Of a stretch of DNA of 64,000 bases, positions 26,877-35,568 are shown in pieces. A program made the translations under genes and the position numbers. Numbering within the stretch: the stretch's first letter is position 1; each line of letters opens with the position of its first letter. Source of the DNA: Spirosoma aureum (lineage in GTDB: Bacteria > Bacteroidota > Bacteroidia > Cytophagales > Spirosomataceae); NCBI RefSeq assembly GCF_011604685.1, contig NZ_CP050063.1:573501-637500 (forward strand), read 5' to 3'. A model generated the notes under the pieces. That model did no database searches. It was not told where the DNA came from and was given only the letters and a program-made list of their open reading frames with translations.

Positions 26877-28310
26877 ATGCTTTTCAGTTCGGCTATTTTT
26901 CTGTTTTTATATCTGCCAACTTTTCTGGTTATTTATTATATAATACCCAGGGATTGGCGCAATGCTTTTTTGTTTTTTGCAAGTCTGTTTTTTTATGCCT
27001 GGGGTGAAACTCTGGTTGTGCTGATTTTATTGCTATCTGCTTTTATTAATTTCTTTGCCGGGAGACTTATTGAGCAGGGGCAACGTAAGACTGGCCTGTT
27101 ACTTTCCCTGATTGGAAGCCTCTCTTTGTTAGTATATTATAAATATGCTAACTTCCTGTTTAACTCATTAAAGAGTATTGCTAAATTATTGATGATACCG
27201 GGCGCTGATGAAATTAATCTGGCCGAAATCGCACTTCCAATTGGCATTAGTTTCTATACGTTTCAGGGAATTTCTTACACCCTAGATATATACTGGGGGC
27301 ATATTCGGGCTAATCGGAATTTTCTGGATTATGGAACGTATGTAGCCATGTTTCCACACCAGATTGCCGGCCCGATTGTCCGTTATGCAGATATTGCGCC
27401 TGAGTTGACGAAGCGCACTGTAACCATCGAAAAATTTGGTAGTGGAGCAGAACGATTCATTATTGGATTGGCTAAAAAAATTCTGATAGCCAATACATTT
27501 GCTGGTGTCGCTGATGTCATTTTCAGTGCGCCAACTACCAGTTATTCGACTGCAACGGCCTGGCTGGGTATTGTATTTTATGCACTCCAGATCTATTACG
27601 ATTTTTCTGGCTACTCAGATATGGCTATTGGCCTGGGCAAGATGCTGGGCTTCGATTTTAAAGAGAATTTCAATTACCCATACATAGCTCATTCCGTTCA
27701 GGATTTCTGGCGTCGGTGGCATATTTCATTATCAAGTTGGTTTAGAGATTATCTTTACATTCCATTAGGAGGTAATCGGAGAAGCAGGGTTCGTGTTTAT
27801 GGTAACTTGCTACTAGTTTTTTTCATAACAGGACTGTGGCATGGCGCTAGCTGGAATTTTATCGTCTGGGGACTATATCATGGTCTATTTCTGCTTATTG
27901 AGCGGGCTGGCCTCAGTAAGCGACTGTTACGGGTATGGCCACCTGTTGCGCATGTTTATACTCTACTGGTGGTCTTAGTAGGCTGGGTGTTTTTCAGGAT
28001 TGATAATTTGTCTGATGCGATTAACTATTTGCAGAAAATGATAGGTGTAGGCCCAGTTGTAACCGTTGAAGCGTTCGCGCCTTCATACTTTATGAATATA
28101 GAGACAGTAGTAATACTGCTATTGGGCATATTACTGGCCACACCGATATATAATCGTTTTCATCAATGGTGGATGCGTCGGGCTCCTTATTTTCCTGCCC
28201 GGTTAGTATCTGATTCATTGTATACAGTTGGCCTGCTTGCCCTATTCGTAACAACCATTATGTATCTGGCTGCCGATACATATAATCCGTTTATTTATTT
28301 TCGATTTTAA
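26877..28310 (+). CDS. MBOAT O-acyltransferase, AlgI/DltB-like
   Basis: A 477-residue polytopic membrane protein of the MBOAT family, closest in style to AlgI/PatA, which passes acetyl groups from the cytoplasm to exported polysaccharides or peptidoglycan. Diagnostic blocks are the N-terminal MLFSSAIFLFLYLPTF, the RWHISLSSWFRDYLYIPLGG segment and GLWHGASWNFIVWG with catalytic His322. ATG 26877, preceded by AAGAGG, gives the normal start and length; an upstream in-frame GTG at 26832 adds residues foreign to the family. The next gene encodes the AlgJ/AlgX-type partner that completes transfer in the periplasm. The locus is visibly A+T richer than its surroundings. Confidence 0.93.
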   Translation: MLFSSAIFLFLYLPTFLVIYYIIPRDWRNAFLFFASLFFYAWGETLVVLILLLSAFINFFAGRLIEQGQRKTGLLLSLIGSLSLLVYYKYANFLFNSLKSIAKLLMIPGADEINLAEIALPIGISFYTFQGISYTLDIYWGHIRANRNFLDYGTYVAMFPHQIAGPIVRYADIAPELTKRTVTIEKFGSGAERFIIGLAKKILIANTFAGVADVIFSAPTTSYSTATAWLGIVFYALQIYYDFSGYSDMAIGLGKMLGFDFKENFNYPYIAHSVQDFWRRWHISLSSWFRDYLYIPLGGNRRSRVRVYGNLLLVFFITGLWHGASWNFIVWGLYHGLFLLIERAGLSKRLLRVWPPVAHVYTLLVVLVGWVFFRIDNLSDAINYLQKMIGVGPVVTVEAFAPSYFMNIETVVILLLGILLATPIYNRFHQWWMRRAPYFPARLVSDSLYTVGLLALFVTTIMYLAADTYNPFIYFRF

Positions 28311-28359
28311 GCCTTTTTATAGAGGGCCTGAAGATCAAATTTTGTAATAAAGCCGAGGT

Positions 28360-29520
28360 ATGGTTAGCTCAGTTCCACATAAAATTAAAAAGCCAAACCC
28401 AAAGGCAATCATAAAAAAAACGTACGTTTTTTTTATGATTGCCTTTGGGTTTGGAACATTACTATTATTCCCAATAATTGATCAATGCCTGGACTTATCG
28501 GCCGGGTTTAAAAGTACAGAAAAGCGTATTCTTGCTCCGTTTCCAACGTTTAGATTTCCTCATGTTAAATCATATATTCACGAATTTGATGAGTATTATA
28601 AAGAGAATTTCGGGTGGCGTAATGCACTTTTTCATGTCTATAGCTATTGGAAATTAGTAATCCTTGGTCAATCGCCGTTACCCGAAAAAGTTGTAGTTGG
28701 TAAACACGGCTGGTTTTATCCCGGAAATAGCCTCAATCATGCGGTTGATAAACATCGAGGCTTATTGCCAATGTCGCAAAGTTCTATGCATGCCATAGGC
28801 CAGAGATTAAGCCATTTTCAAAAGCAACTAGCTAAACACGGAACGCGATTATATGTCCTCGTTGCTCCTGATTCTTATACTATCTATCCTGAAAATTTAC
28901 CCGACTACATTCACGAGAATGGGCCGTCTAATCTCGATTTATTTAAACAATACCTGACTCGGCATACGACTGTGCCATTCATTGATATCCGTAACGCGCT
29001 GCGAATGGCTAAAAAAAACCATGTCGTTTACTCGCAAACTGATACACATTGGAATGACTACGGATCGTTAATCGCTTCGTTAACTGTTGTTGATTACGTT
29101 AAAAAAGACTTCCCTCAGTTAACCGATGCGAAGCTATCTGATTATCGAGTGAAAGCAACGAATGGTATGGGAGGGGATTTAGTAACCATGCTAGCCTTAA
29201 ATAAGGAGCTGAAAGATTCGGTTGTCTATAGAATTACGCCAATTCCTTCTTTAGCCGCCCGGCAAATAGAAAATACGCCGAATGCCGATATGAACTTACC
29301 CTCTTCGCGATTTATCGGACAGAAACCTACTCTACCTAAACTATTATTAATTGGCGATTCGTTTAGTTTTAGCATGAATCAATTTATCCCGAATCATTTT
29401 GGGGAATCCTATCTGGTGCGTAGCAATCGGTTTAAAATGGACCTGGTTCAGAATGAGCATCCCGATATTGTCGTGCTTGAGATTGTTGAGCGAAATATAG
29501 ACTTATTAGCGAGCTATTGA
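28360..29520 (+). CDS. AlgJ/AlgX-like SGNH acetyltransferase
   Basis: The 386-residue product has a positively charged N-terminus, a single membrane anchor (about residues 22-42) and a periplasmic SGNH-like domain of the AlgJ/AlgX/DHHW group. The DTHW motif (Asp228, His230) and GDSF (Asp333-Ser334) supply the triad that O-acetylates the polymer. It follows the AlgI-like gene by 49 bases, as in alginate and cellulose acetylation operons; no polymerase genes are present, so the polymer is unknown. A 62-base perfect palindrome (28393-28454) lies within codons 12-32. A later in-frame ATG at 28435, inside the palindrome, would remove the basic N-terminus, so 28360 is preferred for membrane topology. 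Confidence 0.87.
   Translation: MVSSVPHKIKKPNPKAIIKKTYVFFMIAFGFGTLLLFPIIDQCLDLSAGFKSTEKRILAPFPTFRFPHVKSYIHEFDEYYKENFGWRNALFHVYSYWKLVILGQSPLPEKVVVGKHGWFYPGNSLNHAVDKHRGLLPMSQSSMHAIGQRLSHFQKQLAKHGTRLYVLVAPDSYTIYPENLPDYIHENGPSNLDLFKQYLTRHTTVPFIDIRNALRMAKKNHVVYSQTDTHWNDYGSLIASLTVVDYVKKDFPQLTDAKLSDYRVKATNGMGGDLVTMLALNKELKDSVVYRITPIPSLAARQIENTPNADMNLPSSRFIGQKPTLPKLLLIGDSFSFSMNQFIPNHFGESYLVRSNRFKMDLVQNEHPDIVVLEIVERNIDLLASY
28393..28454. repeat. 62-bp perfect palindrome inside coding sequence
   Basis: Arms 28393-28423 and 28424-28454 are exact complements over 31 bases with no spacer; the centre is ACGTACGT flanked by A8 and T8 runs. It covers the codons for the cytoplasmic tail and the start of the membrane helix of the AlgJ-like protein. 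Confidence 0.95.
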
Positions 29521-29592
29521 TCTAATTTATAGAGGTTTGCATATTAATTCGTAGTAAAAATATAATGCTGCAAAAACGAATTGAAAAATAGT

Positions 29593-31257
29593 TTATGACT
29601 CCGAAAGGATGTGTTTCGGTAGTTTCATCATTGGTTTTCCTAAAATTAGATCAGCCGCTTTTTCTGCAATCATAATGACAGGCGCATTCGTATTGCCGGA
29701 TACGATGGTTGGCATAATGGAGGCATCAACGACCCGTAATCCCTCAACTCCCCGAACGCGCAGATTCGTATCAACTACAGCCATTTCATCCTGATCTGGG
29801 CCCATCTTGCAGGTGCCTACCGGGTGATACACTGTTTCAAGCTGTTGCAGGATATGTTGCCAGAGTGCATCATCGGAGCTATAATCGGTGGGTGTCTGAA
29901 TCCGAAGCCGGTACGAATCGAAGGCGTCTGCCTGCATGACGGTTAATGCCTGCCGAATACCGTTGATGAGCACCATTTTGTCATCTTCATGCTCCAGGTA
30001 GTTAGGCTGGATCAAGGGGGCGTCAAGTGGGTTATTTGACCGTAATCCGACATACCCTACACTTTTGGGCTTCAATAAGGTAGGCAGGATCGTATAACCG
30101 TCGGTGGTGGGGTATGTTGTCAGGTCGTACACGTCGGTTGTGTAGTCGTCGCCCATATGAATCGGAGCGAAGTGAAACTGCAGATTGGGGCGATCCTGCG
30201 ATGGGTCCGTTTTCAGAAAAGCGACTGCTTCGAGTGGGCTAACCGTAAATGGCCCCTTCCCGAACAGAAAATATTGACCTATAGCCTTCAATTGATTGAC
30301 CGGCTTAAGGTGAAAATTTGACGAAACGCCCCGTTGCGAACACAGGCTACTGACACCCGTAAAAAGATGATCCTGTAAATTCTGCCCCACACCATTGAGT
30401 TCTTTCTTTACGGCAATTTTCCCCTGGCGCAATGCATCGACTGGGCCGATTCCTGAAAGCATGAGCAATTGGGGAGACTGAAACGCTCCCGCTGATAGAA
30501 TAACTTCTTTGGTTGCGGTCGCTATTTGAGTCTGATTTTTACCCGTTATGAATTCAACACCCGTTGCCCGGTCATTTTTTAGTAAAATCTGCTTCGTTAA
30601 CGCATGTGTGATTACTGTCAGATTTGATCGGCTTAGCACCGGTTTTAAAAAGGCTGAAGCCGCACTGTGGCGTTTGCCATCTTTAATGGTAAACTGGAAG
30701 AACCCCGTTCCTTCCTGCTCTTTCCCATTATAATCCTGATTCTCGCGGATACCCGCCTGAATACAGGATTTAACGAAAGCACCAGCCAGGGGCGTTTTGT
30801 ACCTGGTCGCATAGGTCACGTTTAAGAGCCCTTCATGGCCATGATAAAAAGAATCTAACTGACTAAACTGCTCATTGTGTTCCGACCGGATAAAATAAGG
30901 TAGAACGTCAGCATAGCCCCATCCTTTATTTCCTCCATGTGTCGCCCAATCGTTGTAATCAAGCCGGTTACCACGGACGTAAGCCATTGCATTGGTCGAA
31001 CTACATCCTCCAAGTGTTTTACCGCGTGGCTGATACATTCGGCGGCCATTAAGTGCTAATTGGGGTTCCGTCCAGAAACCCCAGTCAACTGCGGTCCCAT
31101 TCAGCTTTGTATAAGCCGCCGGAATACGAATCTCCATCTTTTTGTCTGGACCGCCTGCCTCCAGAAGAAGTACAGACAGGGATGGATCAACAGAAAGTCG
31201 ATTGGCCAGTACACAACCCGCTGAACCCGCTCCAATAATAATGTAGTCGAATGTCAT
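29593..31257 (-). CDS. GMC-family FAD oxidoreductase (choline dehydrogenase-like)
   Basis: A 554-residue flavoprotein of the glucose-methanol-choline family. The FAD-binding Rossmann motif is at the very start (DYIIIGAGSAGCVLANRLS), followed by GGCSSTNAMAYVRG, then SAGAFQSPQLLMLSGIG and the C-terminal catalytic block HPVGTCKMG with NTNAPVIMIAEKAADLI. Substrate is not readable; close relatives are annotated as choline or aliphatic-alcohol dehydrogenases. No betaine-aldehyde dehydrogenase or transporter is adjacent, so a choline role is unsupported. ATG 31257 (MTFDYIIIG) is chosen over a start 11 codons earlier because FAD motifs begin close to the N-terminus in this family. Confidence 0.92.
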   Translation of the reverse strand: MTFDYIIIGAGSAGCVLANRLSVDPSLSVLLLEAGGPDKKMEIRIPAAYTKLNGTAVDWGFWTEPQLALNGRRMYQPRGKTLGGCSSTNAMAYVRGNRLDYNDWATHGGNKGWGYADVLPYFIRSEHNEQFSQLDSFYHGHEGLLNVTYATRYKTPLAGAFVKSCIQAGIRENQDYNGKEQEGTGFFQFTIKDGKRHSAASAFLKPVLSRSNLTVITHALTKQILLKNDRATGVEFITGKNQTQIATATKEVILSAGAFQSPQLLMLSGIGPVDALRQGKIAVKKELNGVGQNLQDHLFTGVSSLCSQRGVSSNFHLKPVNQLKAIGQYFLFGKGPFTVSPLEAVAFLKTDPSQDRPNLQFHFAPIHMGDDYTTDVYDLTTYPTTDGYTILPTLLKPKSVGYVGLRSNNPLDAPLIQPNYLEHEDDKMVLINGIRQALTVMQADAFDSYRLRIQTPTDYSSDDALWQHILQQLETVYHPVGTCKMGPDQDEMAVVDTNLRVRGVEGLRVVDASIMPTIVSGNTNAPVIMIAEKAADLILGKPMMKLPKHILSES

Positions 31258-31506
31258 ACGAATGAATTGAGATGGAGGATGAAGATACAAATAAATCTTG
31301 GTAAAATTATGTATTACGGTTGTCGGTTATTTTTAAAAAGCTTTGTTTTTCAGAATGTTATAGGCAGAAAGTATGTCGTTTAAAAGATTTCTTAAACAAA
31401 GTCCGGGCATTCGAACTTTTTCATGTGAACGGATAGTCGTTTATATGACCTGATCCGTTGACAACGGCAACCTTGAAAAACTTATCGAATTAAATGAAAG
31501 GAACGT

Positions 31507-32313
31507 ATGGACGAAATACGTGTACTGGCAACAGGATTACGCTTTCCCGAAGGTCCGGTGTTTGATGAAGATGGATGTCTTTGGTGCGTAGAGCAGGAAG
31601 GAGAGGGGTTATTTTGCCGGGATTCAACTGGGGAAACCCTGCGAATCAAGACGGGAGGACGACCTAATGGAGCCGCAGTTCGTGATGGTTATATCTGGTT
31701 TTGCGATTCAGGCCAGCATTCGATTCGGCGGTTAAATAGTAAAACGAAACAAATAGAAACGATCATCGATCGAATAGGTGCTGAACGGCTACAATGGCCG
31801 AATGATCTGCATTTTGACCACCTGGGAAATTTACTCTTTACCTGCCCTGGTGCCCCCGACGACGATGAGACAGGGTATGTTGGCGTTTATTCGCGGGAGG
31901 GATTGGCCGAGATTATTGCTGACGGATTGAATTACCCTAATGGATTGACCATACTGCCCGATAATCAGACATTACTTATCGGTGAAACCCACCGGCAGCG
32001 TATCTGGCAGGGGTATTGGGATGCTACGAGTCTAAGCTGGGAGAATATCAGTGTATGGACGTCGGTTATTGACGTTCCCGATGGAGACTCGATTCCGGGG
32101 CCCGATGGATTTACGGTTGGGCCTGATGGGAATATATACGTAGCCGTATATGGGGCCGGTGTAATCCGGGTATTTTCGCCAGATGGAAACCTGGAGAAAG
32201 AGATCAAATTGCCCGGTCAGAATCCATCCAATTGCGTATTCGATCCTGCCGGTGATTTAGGCCTGGTTGTTACTGAAACAGAGCGAGGAGAATTGCTGAG
32301 CCTTCGTGTATAG
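31507..32313 (+). CDS. SMP-30/gluconolactonase family protein
   Basis: A 268-residue cytoplasmic six-bladed propeller of the SMP-30/gluconolactonase/LRE family, a set of divalent-metal-dependent lactonases. The metal-binding Glu is in the first blade motif (GLRFPEGPVFDEDG), with Asn and Asp ligands in GRPNGAAV, WPNDLHFD and PGPDGFTVGPDGN. Length and blade order are complete. It is divergent from the GMC oxidoreductase, with 249 bases between. An oxidoreductase that forms a lactone and a lactonase that opens it would make biochemical sense, but this is inference from position. Confidence 0.9.
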   Translation: MDEIRVLATGLRFPEGPVFDEDGCLWCVEQEGEGLFCRDSTGETLRIKTGGRPNGAAVRDGYIWFCDSGQHSIRRLNSKTKQIETIIDRIGAERLQWPNDLHFDHLGNLLFTCPGAPDDDETGYVGVYSREGLAEIIADGLNYPNGLTILPDNQTLLIGETHRQRIWQGYWDATSLSWENISVWTSVIDVPDGDSIPGPDGFTVGPDGNIYVAVYGAGVIRVFSPDGNLEKEIKLPGQNPSNCVFDPAGDLGLVVTETERGELLSLRV

Positions 32314-32325
32314 CGATAGTATTTA

Positions 32326-32369
32326 TTCTGGATGCCTGGTTCATATCGCTCAACTTCCGGCATCCAGAA
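32326..32369. terminator. hairpin between convergent genes
   Basis: Perfect 11-base arms (32326-32336 and 32359-32369, TTCTGGATGCC and its complement) enclose a 22-base loop, between the SMP-30 gene and psd. A TTTATTTT run follows on the plus strand. Confidence 0.7.
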
Positions 32370-32373
32370 GGCT

Positions 32374-33036
32374 TTATTTTAATTCAGCCAGCACAGTGAC
32401 TCCTCCTTTTGTTTTATCGCCGATCTTTACATTGATTTCGGCGTCAAGAGGGAGGAATACATCAACACGCGAGCCAAATTTAATGAAGCCCATTTCGTCG
32501 CCCTGCTTAACAGGTTGTCCTTCTTTCACATACCAGATGATACGCCGGGCAACCGCTCCTGCAATTTGTCGGAAAAGAACCTCAGCGCCATTCGCAGCTT
32601 GAATGACAATCGTAGTCCGTTCATTTTCGGTACTCGATTTTGGATGCCAGGCTACCAGATACTTTCCTGGATAATACTTGAAATAGCGGACGATGCCCGT
32701 TATGGGGTTTCTGTTTACGTGCACATTTAAGGGCGACATAAAGATTGACACCTGCCGCCGAGGAGACTTAAAGTATTCGTCTTCGCTGGTTTCTTCAATG
32801 ACTACGACAGTACCATCAGCTGGTGCGATCACCTGCGATTCGTGAACAGTTAATTGCCGGGTCGGTACACGAAAAAACTGTACAATCAGCCCAAACAGAA
32901 TTAAGCTGGCTATGGCTAATAGCGTGATGGCAGTTGAATTATCGGAGAATAGATAAAAATATGCCAGTAGGTTCAAGGCCAGCAAAACCAGCCCTGTGGT
33001 AATCATTATGGTGTAACCTTCGCGGTGTAAGCGCAT
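32374..33036 (-). CDS. psd: phosphatidylserine decarboxylase (psd, short type)
   Basis: The 220-residue product is a short Psd proenzyme that makes phosphatidylethanolamine from phosphatidylserine. It begins MRLHREGYTI, has two membrane helices (about residues 12-50), and near the C-terminus has MGFIKFGSRVDVFLP. In that motif the Gly-Ser bond is where the proenzyme cleaves itself to create the pyruvoyl cofactor. ATG 33036 gives the usual Bacteroidota start; the frame is open 19 codons further up, but that part is rich in His/Ile and falls in an inverted repeat. The gene follows gdhA on the same strand with a 99-base hairpin-containing gap. pssA is not in the window. Confidence 0.9.
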   Translation of the reverse strand: MRLHREGYTIMITTGLVLLALNLLAYFYLFSDNSTAITLLAIASLILFGLIVQFFRVPTRQLTVHESQVIAPADGTVVVIEETSEDEYFKSPRRQVSIFMSPLNVHVNRNPITGIVRYFKYYPGKYLVAWHPKSSTENERTTIVIQAANGAEVLFRQIAGAVARRIIWYVKEGQPVKQGDEMGFIKFGSRVDVFLPLDAEINVKIGDKTKGGVTVLAELK

Positions 33037-33046
33037 GGAAAGAGAT

Positions 33047-33120
33047 ATGATGTGAACTATATGATGTATTTCTGATGCATCATGAATGAGCAAAATTATA
33101 CATCATATAGTACACATCAT
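33047..33120. repeat. A+T-rich inverted repeat upstream of psd
   Basis: Arms 33047-33069 and 33098-33120 are 23 bases each with one mismatch (ATGATGTG...ATGATGTAT type) around a 28-base loop. It sits between gdhA and psd, where it could end the gdhA transcript or structure the psd leader. Confidence 0.8.
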
Positions 33121-33135
33121 ACATTTTAGAGAAAA

Positions 33136-34416
33136 TCAATAACCGCCACGGAATTTATAGGTACTGGACACTTTGTCGATCGCTACGATATAAGCAGCTA
33201 AACGGAGAGGTACCTGATACCGTTGAGAGGTTTCGAATACACGATCGAAGGCATCTTTCATCACTCGGTCGGCCCGGCGATTAATACGGTCCAGCGTCCA
33301 TTTGTAACCAATTCGGTTTTGAACCCATTCAAAATAGGAAACCGTAACTCCTCCGGCATTAGCCAGAATATCGGGAACAACCAGAATGCCTTTACTATTA
33401 ATAATTTCATCGGCTGAAGCCGAGGTTGGGCCGTTTGCTCCTTCAACGATCATGCGAGCCTGTATTGAAGCCGCATTGTCATCCGTGATCACATCTTCTT
33501 TGGCCGCTGGCACTAACACATCAACGGCCAGCGAGAGTAGTTCTTCATTTGATATTTTCTCCGCTCCACTAAAACCTTCGAGTGTGCCTTTATTCCCATT
33601 CCGATACGTTACGGCTGCCGTAATGTCAATACCCGATGCATTGTAATACCCGCCAGAAATATCGCTGATGGCAACTACCGTAACTCCCCGTTCATGGAGA
33701 AGTTCTGCCGCAAACGAACCGACGTTACCAAAGCCCTGTACGGCAGCTGTAGCCCGATACGGATTCATGCGCAGTTTGTCCATTGCAGACAGTGCTGCTA
33801 CCGTAACACCACGCCCGGTGGCTTCTGTTCGGCCAAGGGAGCCACCCAGCACTAATGGTTTGCCTGTCACTACGTTGTTGACAGTCATGCCTTTCGCTTT
33901 TGAGTATTCATCAACAATCCAGGCCATTTCGCGAGGTCCTGTACCCATGTCAGGGGCTGGGATATCGCGGTCAGGCCCAATCACGTCGAGCATAGCAACC
34001 GTGTATTGCCGGATAAGGCGTTCAATTTCTCCTGCCGACATGTCGCGTGGGTTACAGGCAATACCGCCCTTAGCGCCACCATAGGGAATATCAACGACGG
34101 CGCATTTCCAGGTCATCCAGGCGGCTAATGCCCGAACCTCATCCAGATTTACTGCCGGATCAAGGCGAATACCGCCTTTGGCTGGTCCCAGAATGTTGGA
34201 GTGAATAACTCGATAACCCTCAAAAACTTTGATGGCGCCGTTGTCCATCGTAACGGGCAACCCAACAATAACTTGTCGGGCTGGTACTTTCAGGATATCA
34301 TACATTTCGTCCGAAATGCCCAGAAGACGGGCGGCCGCATCAAATCGCGACATCATGGACTCAAGTGGATTTTCTTTATCTTTTATTGGGGCTGGTTCAA
34401 TGTATGCCATGGCCAT
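33136..34416 (-). CDS. glutamate dehydrogenase (Glu/Leu/Phe/Val family)
   Basis: A 426-residue hexameric-type glutamate dehydrogenase. The substrate domain has KGGIRLDPAVNLDEVRALAAWMTWKCAVVDIPYGGAKGGI with the catalytic Lys, followed by PDMGTGPREMAWI. The coenzyme domain has GFGNVGSFAAELLHERG with a Rossmann glycine motif. It interconverts glutamate and 2-oxoglutarate plus ammonia; coenzyme preference was not deduced. The C-terminal helix (DRVFETSQRYQVPLRLAAYIVAI) is intact. The longer 326-base region upstream holds a -7-like element (34464-34471). It is followed by psd. Confidence 0.93.
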   Translation of the reverse strand: MAMAYIEPAPIKDKENPLESMMSRFDAAARLLGISDEMYDILKVPARQVIVGLPVTMDNGAIKVFEGYRVIHSNILGPAKGGIRLDPAVNLDEVRALAAWMTWKCAVVDIPYGGAKGGIACNPRDMSAGEIERLIRQYTVAMLDVIGPDRDIPAPDMGTGPREMAWIVDEYSKAKGMTVNNVVTGKPLVLGGSLGRTEATGRGVTVAALSAMDKLRMNPYRATAAVQGFGNVGSFAAELLHERGVTVVAISDISGGYYNASGIDITAAVTYRNGNKGTLEGFSGAEKISNEELLSLAVDVLVPAAKEDVITDDNAASIQARMIVEGANGPTSASADEIINSKGILVVPDILANAGGVTVSYFEWVQNRIGYKWTLDRINRRADRVMKDAFDRVFETSQRYQVPLRLAAYIVAIDKVSSTYKFRGGY

Positions 34417-34463
34417 AGTTTTACTTCACTCTGTTAAACCATTTCTATTGATGAAGTGTGTCA

Positions 34464-34471
34464 CAAAATTA
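34464..34471 (-). promoter_or_regulatory. candidate -7 box for glutamate dehydrogenase
   Basis: The minus strand reads TAATTTTG, a full TAnnTTTG match, 47 bases upstream of the gdhA ATG. A clear -33 TTG is not found at the expected distance. Confidence 0.35.
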
Positions 34472-34673
34472 ATTAAAAGCGATGTATTATTATGAAAGGT
34501 ATATTTTTTCTCAAATTAATCTAAAATTTATTTCCCAATAATAATTCACTACTCAGGTCAACACCAAAATTGTAATTTCCTGATATTCGCCTGTGCGAAA
34601 GAAAAATCGGGGATATAAAGAAATGGCAGTTTAATAAAAATTATAAGAAAAGATATTCTTGTCTGTCGATACA

Positions 34674-34704
34674 TTGAAAATCAGGTCAGAAAGCATTAAT
34701 TTTG
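34674..34704 (+). promoter_or_regulatory. promoter of the DksA-like gene
   Basis: TTG (34674-34676), 20 bases, then TAATTTTG (34697-34704) match the Bacteroidota sigma-A consensus at proper spacing. Transcription would start near 34710, about 33 bases before the ATG at 34743. Confidence 0.55.
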
Positions 34705-34742
34705 GGAATTATTACACACCCTGTTTATTACAGCTATTAACT

Positions 34743-35129
34743 ATGGTTCAGGAAGAAAAAAAACGCTACTCGGAAGAAGACCTTAAAGAGTTCGAAGAAC
34801 TGATCGGTCAGAAACTTGAAGCGACCCGTAGTGAGTTGAATTATATTAAGGAAACACTTAGCAAACGCAACGATAGTGGTACCGATAATACATCAGGCAA
34901 TTCTAAATTGCTTGAAGATGGTGCCGATACCAGCGAACGTGAAAACCTTAGTCAGTTAGCAGCTCGGCTACAAAAATTTACGCAGCAATTAGACGCGGCT
35001 ATGGTACGGATTAAAAATGGAACCTACGGGATCTGTAAGGATACCGGAAAACTGATTCCAAAAGAGCGTCTCCGCGCAGTACCGCATACGCAACAAACGA
35101 TAGAGGCCAAGTTGCGCCAGTCAAACTAA
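34743..35129 (+). CDS. TraR/DksA family regulator with degenerate zinc site
   Basis: A 128-residue protein of the DksA/TraR family. It has a long N-terminal coiled coil (SEEDLKEFEELIGQKLEATRSELNYIKETL), an acidic tip and a C-terminal globule GTYGICKDTGKLIPKERLRAVPHTQQTIEAK. DksA acts through the secondary channel of RNA polymerase. Only one Cys of the usual four zinc ligands remains (GICKDTG), as in many Bacteroidota members. ATG 34743 (MVQEEKKRY) is chosen; a TTG at 34659 would place the promoter inside the gene. A hairpin terminator follows at 35216. Confidence 0.87.
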   Translation: MVQEEKKRYSEEDLKEFEELIGQKLEATRSELNYIKETLSKRNDSGTDNTSGNSKLLEDGADTSERENLSQLAARLQKFTQQLDAAMVRIKNGTYGICKDTGKLIPKERLRAVPHTQQTIEAKLRQSN

Positions 35130-35215
35130 CGTTTGATGTGATTGGAAGTTTTCGTAAACCTGTCATCATTTAAGATGGACAGTATACCCTTCTGACGCCT
35201 ATAAGTAAGGATTTT

Positions 35216-35250
35216 CAAAAGGTCTGGTAGTTAATCTGCCAGACCTTTTG
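35216..35250 (+). terminator. terminator of the DksA-like gene
   Basis: Fifteen-base arms with one G-T mismatch (35216-35230 and 35236-35250, CAAAAGGTCTGG core) and a five-base loop are followed by TTTTGTATTTAAT. Confidence 0.8.
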
Positions 35251-35264
35251 TATTTAATAGATCT

Positions 35265-35342
35265 AGGTCTTTCGCAAAGAGCCGGGCCACGGTTACTATT
35301 GATGGATAAATAAACCGTGGCCCGGCTCTTTGCGAAAGGCCT
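35265..35342. repeat. palindromic repeat, family copy A
   Basis: Arms of 30 bases (35265-35294 and 35313-35342) pair with one mismatch around an 18-base A+T-rich loop. Read from either end, the arm is AGGnCTTTCGC, eight bases, then GGGCCACGG. The copies at 40132-40303 and 60936-61011 share these blocks at the same spacing. It lies directly behind the DksA-like terminator. Confidence 0.85.
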
Positions 35343-35568
35343 ACTTAAAAATGTCTTGTTTATAGCTAGCGTTTTTACAGTTACGCAATTAAATTAACAA
35401 CAAATGCCTCAGTCTAATCCGATACGGATTACGACCTTAAAAATACACCGGCAATCTTGAGCTAACGGCAGCATTACAAAGCGATTAGATGGTCAGAAAT
35501 GGACAATTTCTGAACAAAATGGACGGTTTTTTGTAAATAACGCAGAGCAAATCTAAACATCGACAATC

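Larger units (their letters stand above)
34417..34742. other. A+T-rich divergent promoter region
   Basis: This 326-base gap separates gdhA (minus) from the DksA-like gene (plus). It contains a TAATTTTG element on the minus strand at 34464-34471 (gdhA -7 candidate) and a full TTG/TAATTTTG promoter for the plus-strand gene. No ORF or repeat was seen. Confidence 0.6.
35130..35568. other. intergenic region with terminator and palindromic repeat
   Basis: The 439-base gap holds the terminator at 35216-35250, the palindromic repeat at 35265-35342 and then about 225 bases with no ORF. Within the latter, a small perfect hairpin (TCAGAAAT, GGACA, ATTTCTGA) sits near 35492-35512. No consensus promoter was found for the downstream holin-like gene. 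Confidence 0.6.
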
